Shown here one piece after another: positions 1 through 9,701 of a stretch of 64,000 nucleotides of DNA. This DNA is from Limosilactobacillus caviae (GTDB lineage: Bacteria > Bacillota > Bacilli > Lactobacillales > Lactobacillaceae). The stretch spans positions 248,001 to 312,000 of the forward strand of contig NZ_BMDS01000002.1 of the NCBI RefSeq assembly GCF_014635905.1, read 5' to 3'. Made by a program: the position numbers and the translations under genes. Each line of letters opens with the position of its first letter. The stretch's first letter is position 1. The notes under the pieces are model-generated. The model did no database searches and had not been told where the DNA came from. It saw only the letters and a list, made by a program, of their open reading frames with translations.

Positions 1-26
1 AATAATGTCGGACTTGATTATAACAT

Positions 27-60
27 AAAAAGACCAACCAACTAGTGCGCTGATTGATCT
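27..60 (-). terminator. Intrinsic terminator after the short-chain dehydrogenase gene
   Basis: The arms AGACCAACCA (31-40) and TGATTGATCT (51-60) pair over ten positions on the minus strand when G-U wobbles are allowed. They are followed in the minus direction by a T run (the A run at 27-31). It sits 24 bases past the stop of the minus-strand gene at 84-839. Confidence 0.6.
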
Positions 61-83
61 CTAATTTATTAAGATGCTAATTT

Positions 84-839
84 TTATTGGGCAGTGTAGC
101 CACCGTCAGCGACAAATTCAGAGCCGGTGCTAAAGCTTGATTCGTCAGAGGCAAGGTAGAGAGCAAGGTTAGCAATCTCAACTGGCTTTCCTAAGCGGCC
201 CATTGGGTGCAGGCTGATAAGGTGTTCCTTAACCTTAGGATCAGTTTCCATTAAGTGTTCAACTAATGGGGTCACAACATAGCCGGGGTGGATTGAGTTG
301 ACCCGAATATCGTAGCCTTTTCGAGCACAGTCAAGGGCAGCAGACTTAGTCATGAGCCGGACACCACCTTTAGAAGCGTTGTAAGCAAAGAGGTCAGGAT
401 CACCAATTAGACCTTCAATTGATGAAAGGTTGATGATGGAGTTCTTTTCACCATTATCCTTCATCGCCTTAATACCGAGCTTAATACCCCACATGGTCCC
501 AGTTAGGTTGATGCCGATGGTCTTGTCCCAGTTATCATCGTCCATTTGTTCAACGTCAGCGTAAACACCAATCCCAGCGTTGTTAACGATGATATTAACC
601 TTGCCAAAGTGGTCAATGGTTTCCTTAATTACCTTTTCCCATTCAGCTTTCTTTGAGACATCTTGTTGAATGAAGAGGGCATTTTCACCAAGCTTGTTAG
701 CCAGAGCTTCACCTTCCTCAGTGTGACGGGCAGTAATAACGACCTTAGCGCCTTCCTCAACAAAACGTTCGGCAATTGCTTCACCGATTCCCTTTGAACC
801 ACCGGTAACAATCGCAACCTTATTTTCTAAACGTCCCAT
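84..839 (-). CDS. SDR-family NAD(P)-dependent oxidoreductase
   Basis: A 251-residue classical short-chain dehydrogenase. Near the N-terminus VTGGSKGIG is the Rossmann nucleotide-binding motif. NNAG follows in the middle, then the active-site Ser and the YNASKGG motif holding the catalytic Tyr and Lys. Length and motifs match the R-specific alcohol dehydrogenase/3-oxoacyl reductase type; the ending with ADGGYTAQ resembles lactobacillus R-ADH. The true substrate cannot be read from the sequence. An ATG at 848 directly abuts the AAGGAG ribosome site, so the start at 839, nine bases downstream of it, is preferred. It stands alone, with its own terminator. Confidence 0.9.
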   Translation of the reverse strand: MGRLENKVAIVTGGSKGIGEAIAERFVEEGAKVVITARHTEEGEALANKLGENALFIQQDVSKKAEWEKVIKETIDHFGKVNIIVNNAGIGVYADVEQMDDDNWDKTIGINLTGTMWGIKLGIKAMKDNGEKNSIINLSSIEGLIGDPDLFAYNASKGGVRLMTKSAALDCARKGYDIRVNSIHPGYVVTPLVEHLMETDPKVKEHLISLHPMGRLGKPVEIANLALYLASDESSFSTGSEFVADGGYTAQ

Positions 840-882
840 GACATGCATCTCCTTGAAAATTTGTTATTTTGTTAACGGTTAC

Positions 883-888
883 ATTATA
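883..888 (-). promoter_or_regulatory. -10 box (TATAAT) of the SDR gene promoter
   Basis: A perfect TATAAT on the minus strand, 43 bases upstream of the chosen start. No good -35 match is visible at the right spacing, so this is only the -10 half of a probable promoter. Confidence 0.4.
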
Positions 889-1109
889 ACATTGTTTTAT
901 GAGATGAGTTGATAAAATTTAGTAAAAATAGGCAGATATTTTACTTATTTTAATTTAGGTTAGTTAGGCCATTTGTATAGCGTACGGTTACAATTAACAG
1001 CGCAATTTTCTAAATTATAATAGAATAATTTAGAGGAGAAATAAAAAACTGATATTAGCATAAAAAGTAATATTTTTATACCAACACCAGATATTGTAGC
1101 AACCTATTT

Positions 1110-1601
1110 TTAGTCTTTGCCCTGTAGTGACGGAATTTTAACGTCGTTTGTATAATTTGGACTCCACCAACCATGCTTGTTAATATAACCGGATGGCAAG
1201 CAGAGTAATACTAGCATGATGATTTCGAGGATGGCTAATAATGAATTAAGAATGCTGCTATTATTGCTTGAGAAAAGAATTGAGAGTAACCAGTAAACTA
1301 GTACTGTCCAACCAGTTAGACCGGTATCACGCAGGCGGCGGACACAAATTGCAATAGCAGGCAAGATATTAGCAACAGCAAATGCCGCAATGATAAATAA
1401 TAAGAAAACAACAACAAAGCCACCGCTGTTATATCCATGCATGATTGCACTAACAGTTGTATAACCGGCAATTGCTAGTAAGAAATATAGAATAACTAAA
1501 ATAATAAAATTAACTAATACAGGCCACCAAAAGTCAGCACGGGAAGAAACTGCACGATACTTAAAAGCGTTTTGCCAGTAATATTTGTAAGCTTCAAACA
1601 T
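1110..1601 (-). CDS. DUF805 family membrane protein
   Basis: A 163-residue integral membrane protein with four hydrophobic segments. The N-terminal WQNAFKYRAVSSRADFWWP stretch and the central ICVRRLRDTGLTGW motif are hallmarks of DUF805 (YhaH/YhaI-like) proteins, whose function is unknown. The C-terminus carries the usual CLPS-xxxN segment and a short polar tail. Translation starts at ATG 1601 behind a strong AAGGAGGAG site. It is a single gene, with no partner on the same strand nearby and no clear terminator downstream. Confidence 0.88.
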   Translation of the reverse strand: MFEAYKYYWQNAFKYRAVSSRADFWWPVLVNFIILVILYFLLAIAGYTTVSAIMHGYNSGGFVVVFLLFIIAAFAVANILPAIAICVRRLRDTGLTGWTVLVYWLLSILFSSNNSSILNSLLAILEIIMLVLLCLPSGYINKHGWWSPNYTNDVKIPSLQGKD

Positions 1602-1671
1602 AATTAACTCCTCCTTAAATCTTATTTATTTAAATTATAACATTATTAATAGTGGAGGGTATTAAAAGCTA

Positions 1672-1701
1672 ACATAAAAGGCTGATCTATAATAGTCAGC
1701 C
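1672..1701 (-). terminator. Probable minus-strand intrinsic terminator
   Basis: GGCTGA (1680-1685) and TCAGCC (1696-1701) form a six-base-pair stem. On the minus strand it is followed by TTTTATG. It could stop transcripts coming from the broken Rpn-type gene. Confidence 0.5.
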
Positions 1702-1863
1702 TCATTAAAGCTATTCTTTGTTAGTGTTCTGTTGATTGAAATTGATGGGAAAATGTTGGCAATTCCAAAGACGATAGTGATTATCATAAACATTACTAAA
1801 TTTATTGTTAACTAGTTATAGTAGTTTTTGAAGTTTAGTTATGATATGATAAATAAAATATAG

Positions 1864-1903
1864 AAGACCAACCGACGCATTTATTACGCTGATTGGTCTT
1901 TTG
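1864..1903. terminator. Terminator-like hairpin, repeated element
   Basis: AAGACCAACC (from 1864) pairs with GATTGGTCTT (1891-1900), with T runs on the plus side. The same sequence plan (AGACCAACC, spacer, CGCTGATTG, TCT) occurs at 27-60, so two copies in the same orientation flank the SDR and DUF805 genes. Direction of action is uncertain. Confidence 0.45.
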
Positions 1904-1932
1904 TAATTTAGGGAACAGAATAATTATAAATT

Positions 1933-2759
1933 TTACTGAAGGTATTTATCTGCTTCTTTATCAGACAAGTCATAGTTTTCTTTTAACTTTGCCTTAATAT
2001 CTTCATCAGAAACTTTGACATCTCTTAGTGATTTAACGAGGATAGCAATAGCTTTCTCACGTTCTTCGTATTTTGCATCTGCAAGTAGTGTTTGAAACTT
2101 CATATAGCCACGCCTCCGCTCTGGATTTTCCTTGATATTTGCTATCTCTGTTTGGATTTGCCTAATAAACTTACTTTTATTGTCTACTTGATTATTCATT
2201 AATGCAAGAAAACTTTTGATTAGAATATCACTTTTTGAAAATTCTTTTGCTGTTGCATTAAAGATTATAATAGTCCTTTTGTCACCAAATTTAAGTTCTA
2301 ATTTATTAGTGCAACGCATTTCAAATTCATAGCGTGCTAGGCCAAGATTGTAATAATCAAAATTGCAAAACATTATTACATTAAGTAGGGTACTTTGCAA
2401 GTACTCGATAATCATCATTAGGCTTTAGCAATTCTTGATCAATTTGCCCTAGGTAATATCGTAAACGAAAAGGGAGATTTTTCCGATCTGTAACCTGCAT
2501 TTCAATAATAAAAATTCTATTATCTTTTATCAAGAACGTAAACATCGTAACGGACCTTCTTTGCAGCAACGTTTCCCACATCCTTTTGTGTTTCGATATT
2601 TACTATTTCTTTTAATTGAAGATGGGGAAGTGCTCGCTGGATTAGTTGGATACATATTTCTTTATTTTCTATTACCATTCCAAACATCGGGTCGCTGGTT
2701 ATAGTCATTTCATTCCATTGTTGTTCATATTTTGCTACTTCATCTAAACTATGATGCAC
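1933..2759 (-). pseudogene. Rpn-family PD-(D/E)XK nuclease/putative transposase, broken by two frameshifts
   Basis: Three overlapping minus-strand frames read together as one protein of the kind encoded intact at 11588-12430. 2759-2520 gives the N-terminus, ending in VRYDVYVLDKR. 2581-2381 gives the middle (IIEMQVTDR and RLRYYLGQ). 2418-1933 gives the C-terminal part (MFCNFDYYNLGLARY to KEADKYLQ). The order and spacing of VRYDVY, IEMQV, FCNFD and the C-terminal region match the intact copy. Breaks lie near 2530 and 2395. Rpn proteins are recombination-promoting PD-(D/E)XK nucleases; this copy should be inactive unless the breaks are sequencing errors. Confidence 0.8.
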
Positions 2760-2811
2760 GATAATAACCTTCTCATATATTATCTATATTTGGAATTAAA
2801 CTTCCTAAAGT

Positions 2812-2826
2812 ATATATACGTAAAAA
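2812..2826 (-). repeat. 15-base element shared by the upstream regions of both Rpn-type genes
   Basis: ATATATACGTAAAAA occurs here and again, identically, at 12480-12494. In both cases it lies about 50 bases upstream of the start codon of an Rpn-type gene on the minus strand. It probably overlaps the promoter; a regulatory role is inferred. Confidence 0.45.
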
Positions 2827-2855
2827 TCTATAGTTTACATTTTTATTTTCGTTCG

Positions 2856-2885
2856 TTGCAAGCGAGTGATATTTTTTCTTATAAT
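2856..2885 (+). promoter_or_regulatory. Promoter of the hsdRMS operon
   Basis: A -35 TTGCAA (2856-2861) and a perfect -10 TATAAT (2880-2885) are separated by 18 bases, 47 bases ahead of the hsdR start. There is no nearer candidate. Confidence 0.55.
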
Positions 2886-2932
2886 AAGTAATAGTAACTT
2901 TAATGAATAAATAACAGAGTAGGGATTTCTTA

Positions 2933-5900
2933 ATGACAGTTGAATATAATGAATTAGAGTTTGAGAACAACTTAATCAATCACCTTGTTAATCTTGGTGG
3001 TAGTAAACAATGGGAATATTTACCGCAAGTTAAAACTACTGATCAGTTATGGGATAACTTCAAGCACATTCTTGAACAACATAATCAAGACCGGCTAGAT
3101 CAACCATTATCAATGACAGAATTTAATCAGGTAAAGGCAGAAATTCAAAAGCAAACAAAAACTCCTTATGACGCCGGCCAATTTCTTTATGGAACTAATG
3201 GAATTTCACAAATTGAGATTGATCGTGATGACGGAAAGCATGTTTATTTAACTGTCTTTGATCAAGACCAAATTGGCGCTGGGAATACTGTTTATCAGAT
3301 TGTTAATCAAATTGAGCGTCCAGCGATTATTCCTGGTCGTAAAGATCGTCGTTTTGATACGACATTATTGATTAATGGATTGCCAATTATTCAAATTGAA
3401 GAAAAAGCAGATGGGCGTGATGCCAAAGAAGCGCTAAATCAGATGCATCAGTATATTGAAGAAGAACAATATACTGATATTTTTGGCACTGTTCAAATCC
3501 TTGTAGCGTTAACGCCTCACGATGCCCGTTATATGGCTAATACAACTGCCGAAAAATTTAACACTGATTTTGCTTTTCAATGGCAACGGGCAGAAGATAA
3601 TAAACCTGTATTAGATGCAATGCAATTTGCGGATCTTATGCTATCAATTCCAATGGCACACCAAATGGCTACAAATTATATGATTCTTGATGGTACACCT
3701 AAACATAAAATGATAAAAATTATGCGACCATATCAAGTTTATGCTACTAAGCGTGTTATTAGTAAGATTCGTAATCATACGTTTGGGATGGATGATCAAC
3801 GGATTGGTTACGTATGGCATACAACTGGTTCAGGTAAGACAATCAGTTCTTTCAAAGCAGCATGGTTAGCATCTAGGTTACCTAATGTTGACAAGGTAGT
3901 ATTCATGGTCGATCGGATCGCTTTAACGAACCAAACTGTTGATGAATATAAAGCTTATGATCCCGAAAACACAGAAGATAGTAATAGTGGAGTGGTTACT
4001 GAAACAGCAAATCGATGGGCATTAGCTAATAAGCTTAAACGCAAAGGTAATGGTATCATCGTTACTTCTACTCAAAAAATGGACGCGATGGTTAGAAGTA
4101 ATGAATTTAAAGCTGTTAATAAAAATATTGTTTTTATTGTTGATGAAGCACATCGGTCTACTTCCGGTGATATGTTACAACGTATAAAACAAGCTTTTCC
4201 TAAATCAGCTTGGGTCGGTTATACTGGGACACCAGTATTTCCAGCAGAGAATGGGAAGTCAAAGACTCCGACAACAAGGGATATATTTGGAGATGTAATC
4301 CATACCTATACGATTCAGGACGCTATTAAAGATGGAAATGTTCTTGGTTTTAAAGTTGATTTTGAAACCACACTTACAGAAACTGTATTACGTGAACAAT
4401 ACCTACCGGAATATTTTAAGGCCCGTTATCCTAAAATGACAGATGAAGAGATTCAAGAACGAATTGTTAACATGACTGAAGATGACATGGACGACAAAGT
4501 AGAGCCGAGTGTCTATGATGAAAATCCTAAACATGTTGAGCTAGTGGTAAAAGATATTTTAAAAAACTGGAATAAGCGATCAGTTAATGGAAAATATAAT
4601 GCAATTTTAACTACTCACGTTGGTGGCGGCAAAGCATCAACACCAATGGCAATGCAATACTATGAAGAATTTAAAAAGCAAAATGCTAAACGTGAGCAAC
4701 CACTTAGAATAGGAATTACTTTTAGTCAAGATACATCTAATGGGGATAATCAGTTAAATACTAATAACTCATTACGTAAAGCAATGGCTGACTATAATGA
4801 AATGTTTGGAACTAGTTTCGATGATAAACAGGTCAAAGAGTATACCGAACAGGTTGTGTCACGATTAAATCGGACAATTGATGATGGTAAATATTTTGAC
4901 ATTGTAATTGTTGTTGACCAGCTTTTGACTGGGTTTAATGCGCCACAATTAAATACTTTATATGTTGACCGAACATTAAAAGGAGCAGCTTTAATCCAGG
5001 CTTATAGTCGAACCAACCGGGTTTATGACATGCAGACAAAACCGTTCGGAAGAATTGTTAATTATCGTTGGCCTAACCATACTGAATTACTAATGAAAAA
5101 GGCTCTAGCCAAATATGCTAATAGAGATTCAGCAAGTGTCCAAACTTCATTATTTAATGGTAGTGGTGAAAATGAAGGCGTTATTGCTCCAACTTATGAT
5201 GAAGTGAAGAAAAAGCTTCATAAAGTAGTAAACAGTTTAGCCAGTTTTTCAGATGATTTTACTGATATACCAGCAAGTGAAGCTGCACAAGAACAAATGT
5301 ATAAAGATCTGCGACAATATAATCATTTAATGGCAATCGCTAAACAAGATGATAACTATGATGATAAGCATCCAGAAAAGTTATTAACTTCATTGGGAAT
5401 GTCAGAAGATAATGAAGAAATCTTAACAACAACTTTGGCAAACAAACTAAAGACAAAAATAGCACAAAAACACCATCTTGATCTTTCACAAGTTGACTTA
5501 CAAATGGAGCACGTCAAGGAAATTAAAGTTAATTGGGACTATCTTGAAGGTTTAATTGCTGAAGTTATGAATAAATACCATGATAATGATATCGAGGGCG
5601 CCAAGAAGTCAGCAGAAGAAGTAGAAAAAATCTCAGATAAATTGGAAGACCGAAGCTATGCAGCTAAGATTCTTCGTTTCATTGAAGATATTTTTAACGG
5701 AAAGGTAAAGGCTAACGAATATCCGGTCTTGCAAAAGCATATTAAGGGCTTGATTGATAATAATAATGACGATCAACAACGAACCGCTATTTTCAATTAT
5801 AAGAAGCGCTGGGGATTAGCTGATATTCAAGATTCACATCTAATTAACGAAATTTTAGATAGACATGTCATCGGTGCTGATGATCTTAATGGTAATGGGG

Positions 5901-6049
5901 AATTAGATAATATCGTTAGAGAAGGTCAAGCTGTTTATAAGACTGATGCAGAAGATGATGAAGTAAAGGGCTTGAGTAAGATTAAGTATCGAACACATTT
6001 GCGACGCGACATTAATAAGTTTGCGGATAAATTAAAAAAAGAATATTAG
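2933..6049 (+). CDS. hsdR: Type I restriction enzyme R subunit
   Basis: A 1038-residue DNA translocase/endonuclease subunit of a type I restriction system. The N-terminal PD-(D/E)XK nuclease region is seen as D142 followed by IIQIEEKAD (E156/E157, K158). The superfamily 2 helicase motor follows, with Walker A TTGSGKT (297-303), DEAH (404-407) and TGTP (431-434). Later VVDQLLTGFNAP and IQAYSRTNRV match motifs V and VI. The acidic, helical C-terminus is of the HsdM-contacting kind. Length is normal for the family. It is the first gene of hsdR-hsdM-hsdS; hsdM starts 11 bases after its stop. The ribosome site (GAGTAGGG) is modest. Confidence 0.96.
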   Translation: MTVEYNELEFENNLINHLVNLGGSKQWEYLPQVKTTDQLWDNFKHILEQHNQDRLDQPLSMTEFNQVKAEIQKQTKTPYDAGQFLYGTNGISQIEIDRDDGKHVYLTVFDQDQIGAGNTVYQIVNQIERPAIIPGRKDRRFDTTLLINGLPIIQIEEKADGRDAKEALNQMHQYIEEEQYTDIFGTVQILVALTPHDARYMANTTAEKFNTDFAFQWQRAEDNKPVLDAMQFADLMLSIPMAHQMATNYMILDGTPKHKMIKIMRPYQVYATKRVISKIRNHTFGMDDQRIGYVWHTTGSGKTISSFKAAWLASRLPNVDKVVFMVDRIALTNQTVDEYKAYDPENTEDSNSGVVTETANRWALANKLKRKGNGIIVTSTQKMDAMVRSNEFKAVNKNIVFIVDEAHRSTSGDMLQRIKQAFPKSAWVGYTGTPVFPAENGKSKTPTTRDIFGDVIHTYTIQDAIKDGNVLGFKVDFETTLTETVLREQYLPEYFKARYPKMTDEEIQERIVNMTEDDMDDKVEPSVYDENPKHVELVVKDILKNWNKRSVNGKYNAILTTHVGGGKASTPMAMQYYEEFKKQNAKREQPLRIGITFSQDTSNGDNQLNTNNSLRKAMADYNEMFGTSFDDKQVKEYTEQVVSRLNRTIDDGKYFDIVIVVDQLLTGFNAPQLNTLYVDRTLKGAALIQAYSRTNRVYDMQTKPFGRIVNYRWPNHTELLMKKALAKYANRDSASVQTSLFNGSGENEGVIAPTYDEVKKKLHKVVNSLASFSDDFTDIPASEAAQEQMYKDLRQYNHLMAIAKQDDNYDDKHPEKLLTSLGMSEDNEEILTTTLANKLKTKIAQKHHLDLSQVDLQMEHVKEIKVNWDYLEGLIAEVMNKYHDNDIEGAKKSAEEVEKISDKLEDRSYAAKILRFIEDIFNGKVKANEYPVLQKHIKGLIDNNNDDQQRTAIFNYKKRWGLADIQDSHLINEILDRHVIGADDLNGNGELDNIVREGQAVYKTDAEDDEVKGLSKIKYRTHLRRDINKFADKLKKEY

Positions 6050-6060
6050 GAGTTTTTTGA

Positions 6061-7722
6061 ATGAGTAAAGCTAAAGAGATAACAAGTCAATTATGGGAAA
6101 TGGCAAACCGCCTTCGAAGCAATATGGATGCTAGTGAATACCGAAACTATATCTTAGGCTTCATGTTCTACCGTTATTTATCTGAACACCAAGAACAAGC
6201 TCTTATAAAAAACGGTGTAATTGATGTCACTGAAGGTCAAAGTATTAATGAAGCATATAAAGAGCAAGCGAACGGTGATGATCTAGAAGATTATTTAGAA
6301 GAAATTGCTTCTTCATTAGGATATGCAATTGCTCCTCAATACACTTGGGCAACGATTGTTGATAAAGTGGACAATAACACTATTGCTCCATCAGATTATC
6401 AGGATATGCTCGATAGTTTTAACCATAATTTGAACCTTAATCATAATGCTAAAATGGATTTTCATGGTATTTTTGATGATATGAACCTTGGAAATTCACG
6501 ACTAGGTAATTCAACTTCCGCACGAGCTAAAGCGCTAACAGATATTGTTGTTTTGGTAGATCAAATTGAATATAAAGATGAGAATGGTAAGGATATTTTA
6601 GGCGATATTTATACTTATTTGATTGATAAGTTTGCAAGTAATTCTGGGAAAAAAGCTGGAGAATTCTATACTCCAGAGCAAGTATCTGTAGTATTAGCTA
6701 AATTAGTTGCTTCAAATTTAGACCCTGAGTTAGAAGCTCCAGAAGTATATGATTTTGCTTGTGGAAGTGGATCATTACTGTTAACTGTAAGAAAACAACT
6801 TGAAAACAAAATTGCTCGAAAAAAGTTAAAGTATGCGGGGCAAGAACTAAATACGACAACCTATAATTTAGCACGAATGAACCTTATGATGCATGATGTT
6901 CGTTATCAAAATATGACGTTAAAAAATGCTGACACTCTAGAAATGGACTGGCCTGATGGGGTAGACGAACATGGCGTTGATCATCCGCATAATTTTGACA
7001 TGGTCGTTGCTAATCCGCCGTACTCAGCTCGCTGGGATAATAATGACAATAAGTTGAAAGATCCACGTTTCAAAGAATATGGAGCATTGGCACCAAAGAC
7101 AAAAGCGGACTATGCTTTCTTACTTCACGGTTTGTATCACTTGAAACAAGATGGAACAATGGCGATTGTCCTTCCGCATGGGGTATTATTCCGTGGTGCC
7201 AAAGAAGCTAAAATTCGTCAGGCGTTATTAGAGAAAAATCAAATTGATGCCATTATTGGATTACCAGCCAACCTATTTTATTCAACAGGTATTCCAACGG
7301 TTGTTCTTGTATTAAAGAAAAATAAGGAAAATAAAGATGTTTTGTTTATTGATGCAAGCAAGGGCTTTGAAAAGGGGAAGAACCAAAATATCTTACGTAA
7401 AGAGGATATTGATAAGATTATTAATACCTATAAAGAACGTAAAGATGTTGATAAGTATGCCCATGTAGCATCAATCGATGAAATTAAGGAAAATGATTAT
7501 AATCTTAATATTCCACGTTATGTTGATACTTTTGAACCAGAGCCACCGGTTGATCTAGGTAAGTTAACTAAAGAGATGGAAGAAACACAAAAAGAGATTG
7601 AAAAGACCCAAAGTGAACTTTTGAGAATGATGAAAGAGCTAACTTCAAAAGACGAAAAGACCCAAAACGACTTAAACGATTTTATCAAAATGTTAGAAAA
7701 CGAGGTAAAGCGTAATGGATAA
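6061..7722 (+). CDS. hsdM: Type I restriction-modification system M subunit (N6-adenine methyltransferase)
   Basis: A 553-residue adenine methyltransferase. The N-terminal HsdM helical domain spans about 1-170. The catalytic domain has EFYTP (201-205), the S-adenosylmethionine motif DFACGSGSLLL (231-241) and the catalytic NPPY (318-321). The C-terminal 60 residues are a charged coiled coil (KEMEETQKEIEKTQ), expected to pack against HsdS. It is preceded by TAGGAG, and its end overlaps the hsdS start by eight bases, indicating translational coupling. With HsdS it should form an M2S methylase, and with HsdR the restriction complex. Confidence 0.96.
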   Translation: MSKAKEITSQLWEMANRLRSNMDASEYRNYILGFMFYRYLSEHQEQALIKNGVIDVTEGQSINEAYKEQANGDDLEDYLEEIASSLGYAIAPQYTWATIVDKVDNNTIAPSDYQDMLDSFNHNLNLNHNAKMDFHGIFDDMNLGNSRLGNSTSARAKALTDIVVLVDQIEYKDENGKDILGDIYTYLIDKFASNSGKKAGEFYTPEQVSVVLAKLVASNLDPELEAPEVYDFACGSGSLLLTVRKQLENKIARKKLKYAGQELNTTTYNLARMNLMMHDVRYQNMTLKNADTLEMDWPDGVDEHGVDHPHNFDMVVANPPYSARWDNNDNKLKDPRFKEYGALAPKTKADYAFLLHGLYHLKQDGTMAIVLPHGVLFRGAKEAKIRQALLEKNQIDAIIGLPANLFYSTGIPTVVLVLKKNKENKDVLFIDASKGFEKGKNQNILRKEDIDKIINTYKERKDVDKYAHVASIDEIKENDYNLNIPRYVDTFEPEPPVDLGKLTKEMEETQKEIEKTQSELLRMMKELTSKDEKTQNDLNDFIKMLENEVKRNG

Positions 7723-8920
7723 AAAGCCTAAAAGAATGGTGCCTGAGGTTCGTTTTAAAGGCTTCACTGATGATTGGGAGCAGCGTAAGTTAGGAGAAGT
7801 GGCGAAAATTATTGGAGGAGGAACACCAAACACTAAAAATCCAGAATACTGGAATGGAAAAATAAATTGGTATACTCCTGCTGAAATTGGAAATAATATC
7901 TATGCTACTTCTAGTGAAAGAAAAATAACCGAAGAAGGATTGAAACATAGTTCAGCTAAAGTACTACCAATTGAAACTATTCTTTTTACTTCTCGTGCTG
8001 GAATTGGTAAAACAGCAATTTTGACAGAATCAGCTGCTACTAATCAGGGATTTCAATCTATTGTTCCTAATAGGCAAATAATAGATAGTTATTTTCTATA
8101 TTCGCTTTCTAACTCCCTTAGAAAATATGGTGAAACACATGGAGCAGGTTCTACTTTTGTCGAAATTTCAGGACGTGAATTAGCAAAAGCTAATATAAAA
8201 CTACCAAAACTTTGGGAGCAAAAATTAGTTTCAAAATTAGTTAAGAGTATCGATAAGCTACTTTCTCTCCAGCAACGAAAATTGAAACAACTAAAACAAG
8301 TAAGAAAGGCGATGTTAAGGCAATTATTGGGCCCCAAAAAAGATAAATCAATTCCTAATATTCGTTTTAAGAATTTTACTGAAGCTTGGGAACAGCGGAA
8401 GTTGGGAGAAGTGGCAACTTTCATAAATGGTCGTGCCTATAAGCAAAGAGAACTATTGGATTCTGGAAAATATAAAGTACTTCGTGTCGGTAACTTCTAC
8501 ACAAATGATTCTTGGTATTATTCTAATTTAGAGTTAGCGGATAAATATTATATTGATAAAGGTGACTTAGTATATACTTGGTCAGCCACTTTTGGTCCTC
8601 ATATTTGGAATGGAGAAAAGGTTATTTACCACTACCATATCTGGAAGATCGTACTTTCTAAGTTTTTAGATAGAGATTTTACTTTACAAATATTAAAAGC
8701 TGACAAGGCTAAACTATTAGTAAATACAAATGGATCAACAATGATTCACGTGACAAAAAAAGATATGGAAAGTAAAATCATCTCACTACCAAATATTGAA
8801 GAACAAAAACGAATTGGATCATATTTAATAAAATTTGACTCCCTCATCGCCCTTCAGCAGCGTAAAACAGATAAATTATCTAATCTGAAAAAATTTTGCC
8901 TCCAAAAAATATTCATTTAG
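7715..8920 (+). CDS. hsdS: Type I restriction-modification system specificity subunit, expressed copy
   Basis: A 401-residue HsdS with two target recognition domains (TRDs), each introduced by the same sequence (WEQRKLGEVA at about residues 21 and 225). Each ends in a helical spacer starting LQQRK (residues about 187-206 and 373-395). TRD1 begins AKIIGGGTPNTKNPEYW and TRD2 begins ATFINGRAYKQREL. The internal repeats also show at DNA level (7775-7803 against 8387-8415). Start ATG 7715 lies inside hsdM. It is followed by a hairpin and then by a second hsdS in the opposite orientation that shares exact inverted repeats with this gene. Confidence 0.95.
   Translation: MDKKPKRMVPEVRFKGFTDDWEQRKLGEVAKIIGGGTPNTKNPEYWNGKINWYTPAEIGNNIYATSSERKITEEGLKHSSAKVLPIETILFTSRAGIGKTAILTESAATNQGFQSIVPNRQIIDSYFLYSLSNSLRKYGETHGAGSTFVEISGRELAKANIKLPKLWEQKLVSKLVKSIDKLLSLQQRKLKQLKQVRKAMLRQLLGPKKDKSIPNIRFKNFTEAWEQRKLGEVATFINGRAYKQRELLDSGKYKVLRVGNFYTNDSWYYSNLELADKYYIDKGDLVYTWSATFGPHIWNGEKVIYHYHIWKIVLSKFLDRDFTLQILKADKAKLLVNTNGSTMIHVTKKDMESKIISLPNIEEQKRIGSYLIKFDSLIALQQRKTDKLSNLKKFCLQKIFI
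7775..7794 (+). repeat. Inverted repeat 1, copy in expressed hsdS
   Basis: TGGGAGCAGCGTAAGTTAGG, encoding WEQRKLG at the start of TRD1. The reverse complement is found exactly at 10174-10193, at the start of the silent cassette. The frame is the same in both. Confidence 0.85.
8262..8283 (+). repeat. Inverted repeat 2, copy in expressed hsdS
   Basis: A 22-base sequence in the central helical spacer (coding LSLQQRK). Its reverse complement is exact at 9680-9701 in the silent hsdS. It separates TRD1 from TRD2, so crossing over here would exchange only TRD2. Confidence 0.85.
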
Positions 8921-8922
8921 AA

Positions 8923-8978
8923 AAATCTCTATCAAATACGCTCGTATTGTTAAATACTTAATTATTTGATGGAGATTT
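8923..8978. terminator. Bidirectional hairpin between convergent hsdS copies
   Basis: AAATCTCTATCAAAT (8923-8937) pairs with ATTTGATGGAGATTT (8964-8978) with one weak position. An AATTTT tail lies on the plus side and A/T-rich DNA on the other. It lies between the ends of the two convergent hsdS genes and would stay in place whichever way the flanking cassettes are arranged. Confidence 0.55.
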
Positions 8979-9679
8979 AATTTTATAGAATCAATTATAC
9001 AAAAAGCTTTTGAAGAAAAAATTTTTTTAGAATCTTGAGTTGGCTAATATTATTATTTTTTTGTGTGATAATTTTATCAATTTTAGCTAATAATTCGTAA
9101 ATATCATTCTGCTCTTTTAATTGTGGGAGAGCTATAGATAAATCCAAAATGCTTTTTTTGGATATGTTAAATCTTGAAATTCCTTGAGCTAATGGAAATA
9201 TATTTTTACGCAAAAAGGGAGTTCGTAAATAATAAGACAAAAAGAATGGATTAACTTTATTTTGCATTGGACGATATCCAAAGCAAAAACTATTTAAATA
9301 TAGATCTTTACCATTATCACCAGGCCAAACAGAATTTAATGCTACTTCTTCAGGAATTTCAGAGGAAATAGTAAACAGTAAATCTCCTTTTTCTACCTTG
9401 TGCTGCCTCAAATCCCTTTCAATCCTATCAACGCCTGATGTTTTAGCAACAACATTATCATGAATATTTAGATATGTGATGTATCGAGCTTCACCGTGAC
9501 CAAAATCATCTTTTGTTTTTCCGGCTATACCTGAATATACAGAAGTTTGCAGTTCGTTAAGAGACTTTATTTGCCATTCACTATTAAAATTATTAAATCT
9601 GACTTCTGGCATTGTTTCGCTTTTATTTTGTACAAACAATTGCTGTAACATTGTCTTTTTCAACTGCTTTAGTTGCTCT

Positions 9680-9701
9680 AATTTTCGTTGCTGGAGAGAA
9701 A
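9680..9701 (-). repeat. Inverted repeat 2, copy in silent hsdS
   Basis: Exact reverse complement of 8262-8283 (22 bases), in the central spacer of the silent cassette. Confidence 0.85.

Larger units (their letters stand above)
1602..1932. other. Gene-free stretch holding two terminator-like hairpins
   Basis: AT-rich intergenic DNA with no plausible reading frame carrying a ribosome site. It contains the hairpins at 1672-1701 and 1864-1903, listed separately, and nothing else recognisable. Confidence 0.6.

Noticed and set aside
1020-1100. TTATAAT and AGAGGAG on the plus strand, suggesting a gene start
   Set aside because: The only frame after it stops within a few codons. At most this is a remnant of a lost gene.
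2773-2979. 68-residue minus-strand frame across the hsdR promoter
   Set aside because: It overlaps the hsdR start and promoter, has no ribosome site and no recognisable content.
8089-8424. 111-residue frame antisense to hsdS
   Set aside because: It is a shadow of the expressed hsdS, rich in Cys, Phe and Ser from the reverse of Lys/Glu codons, with no start signal.
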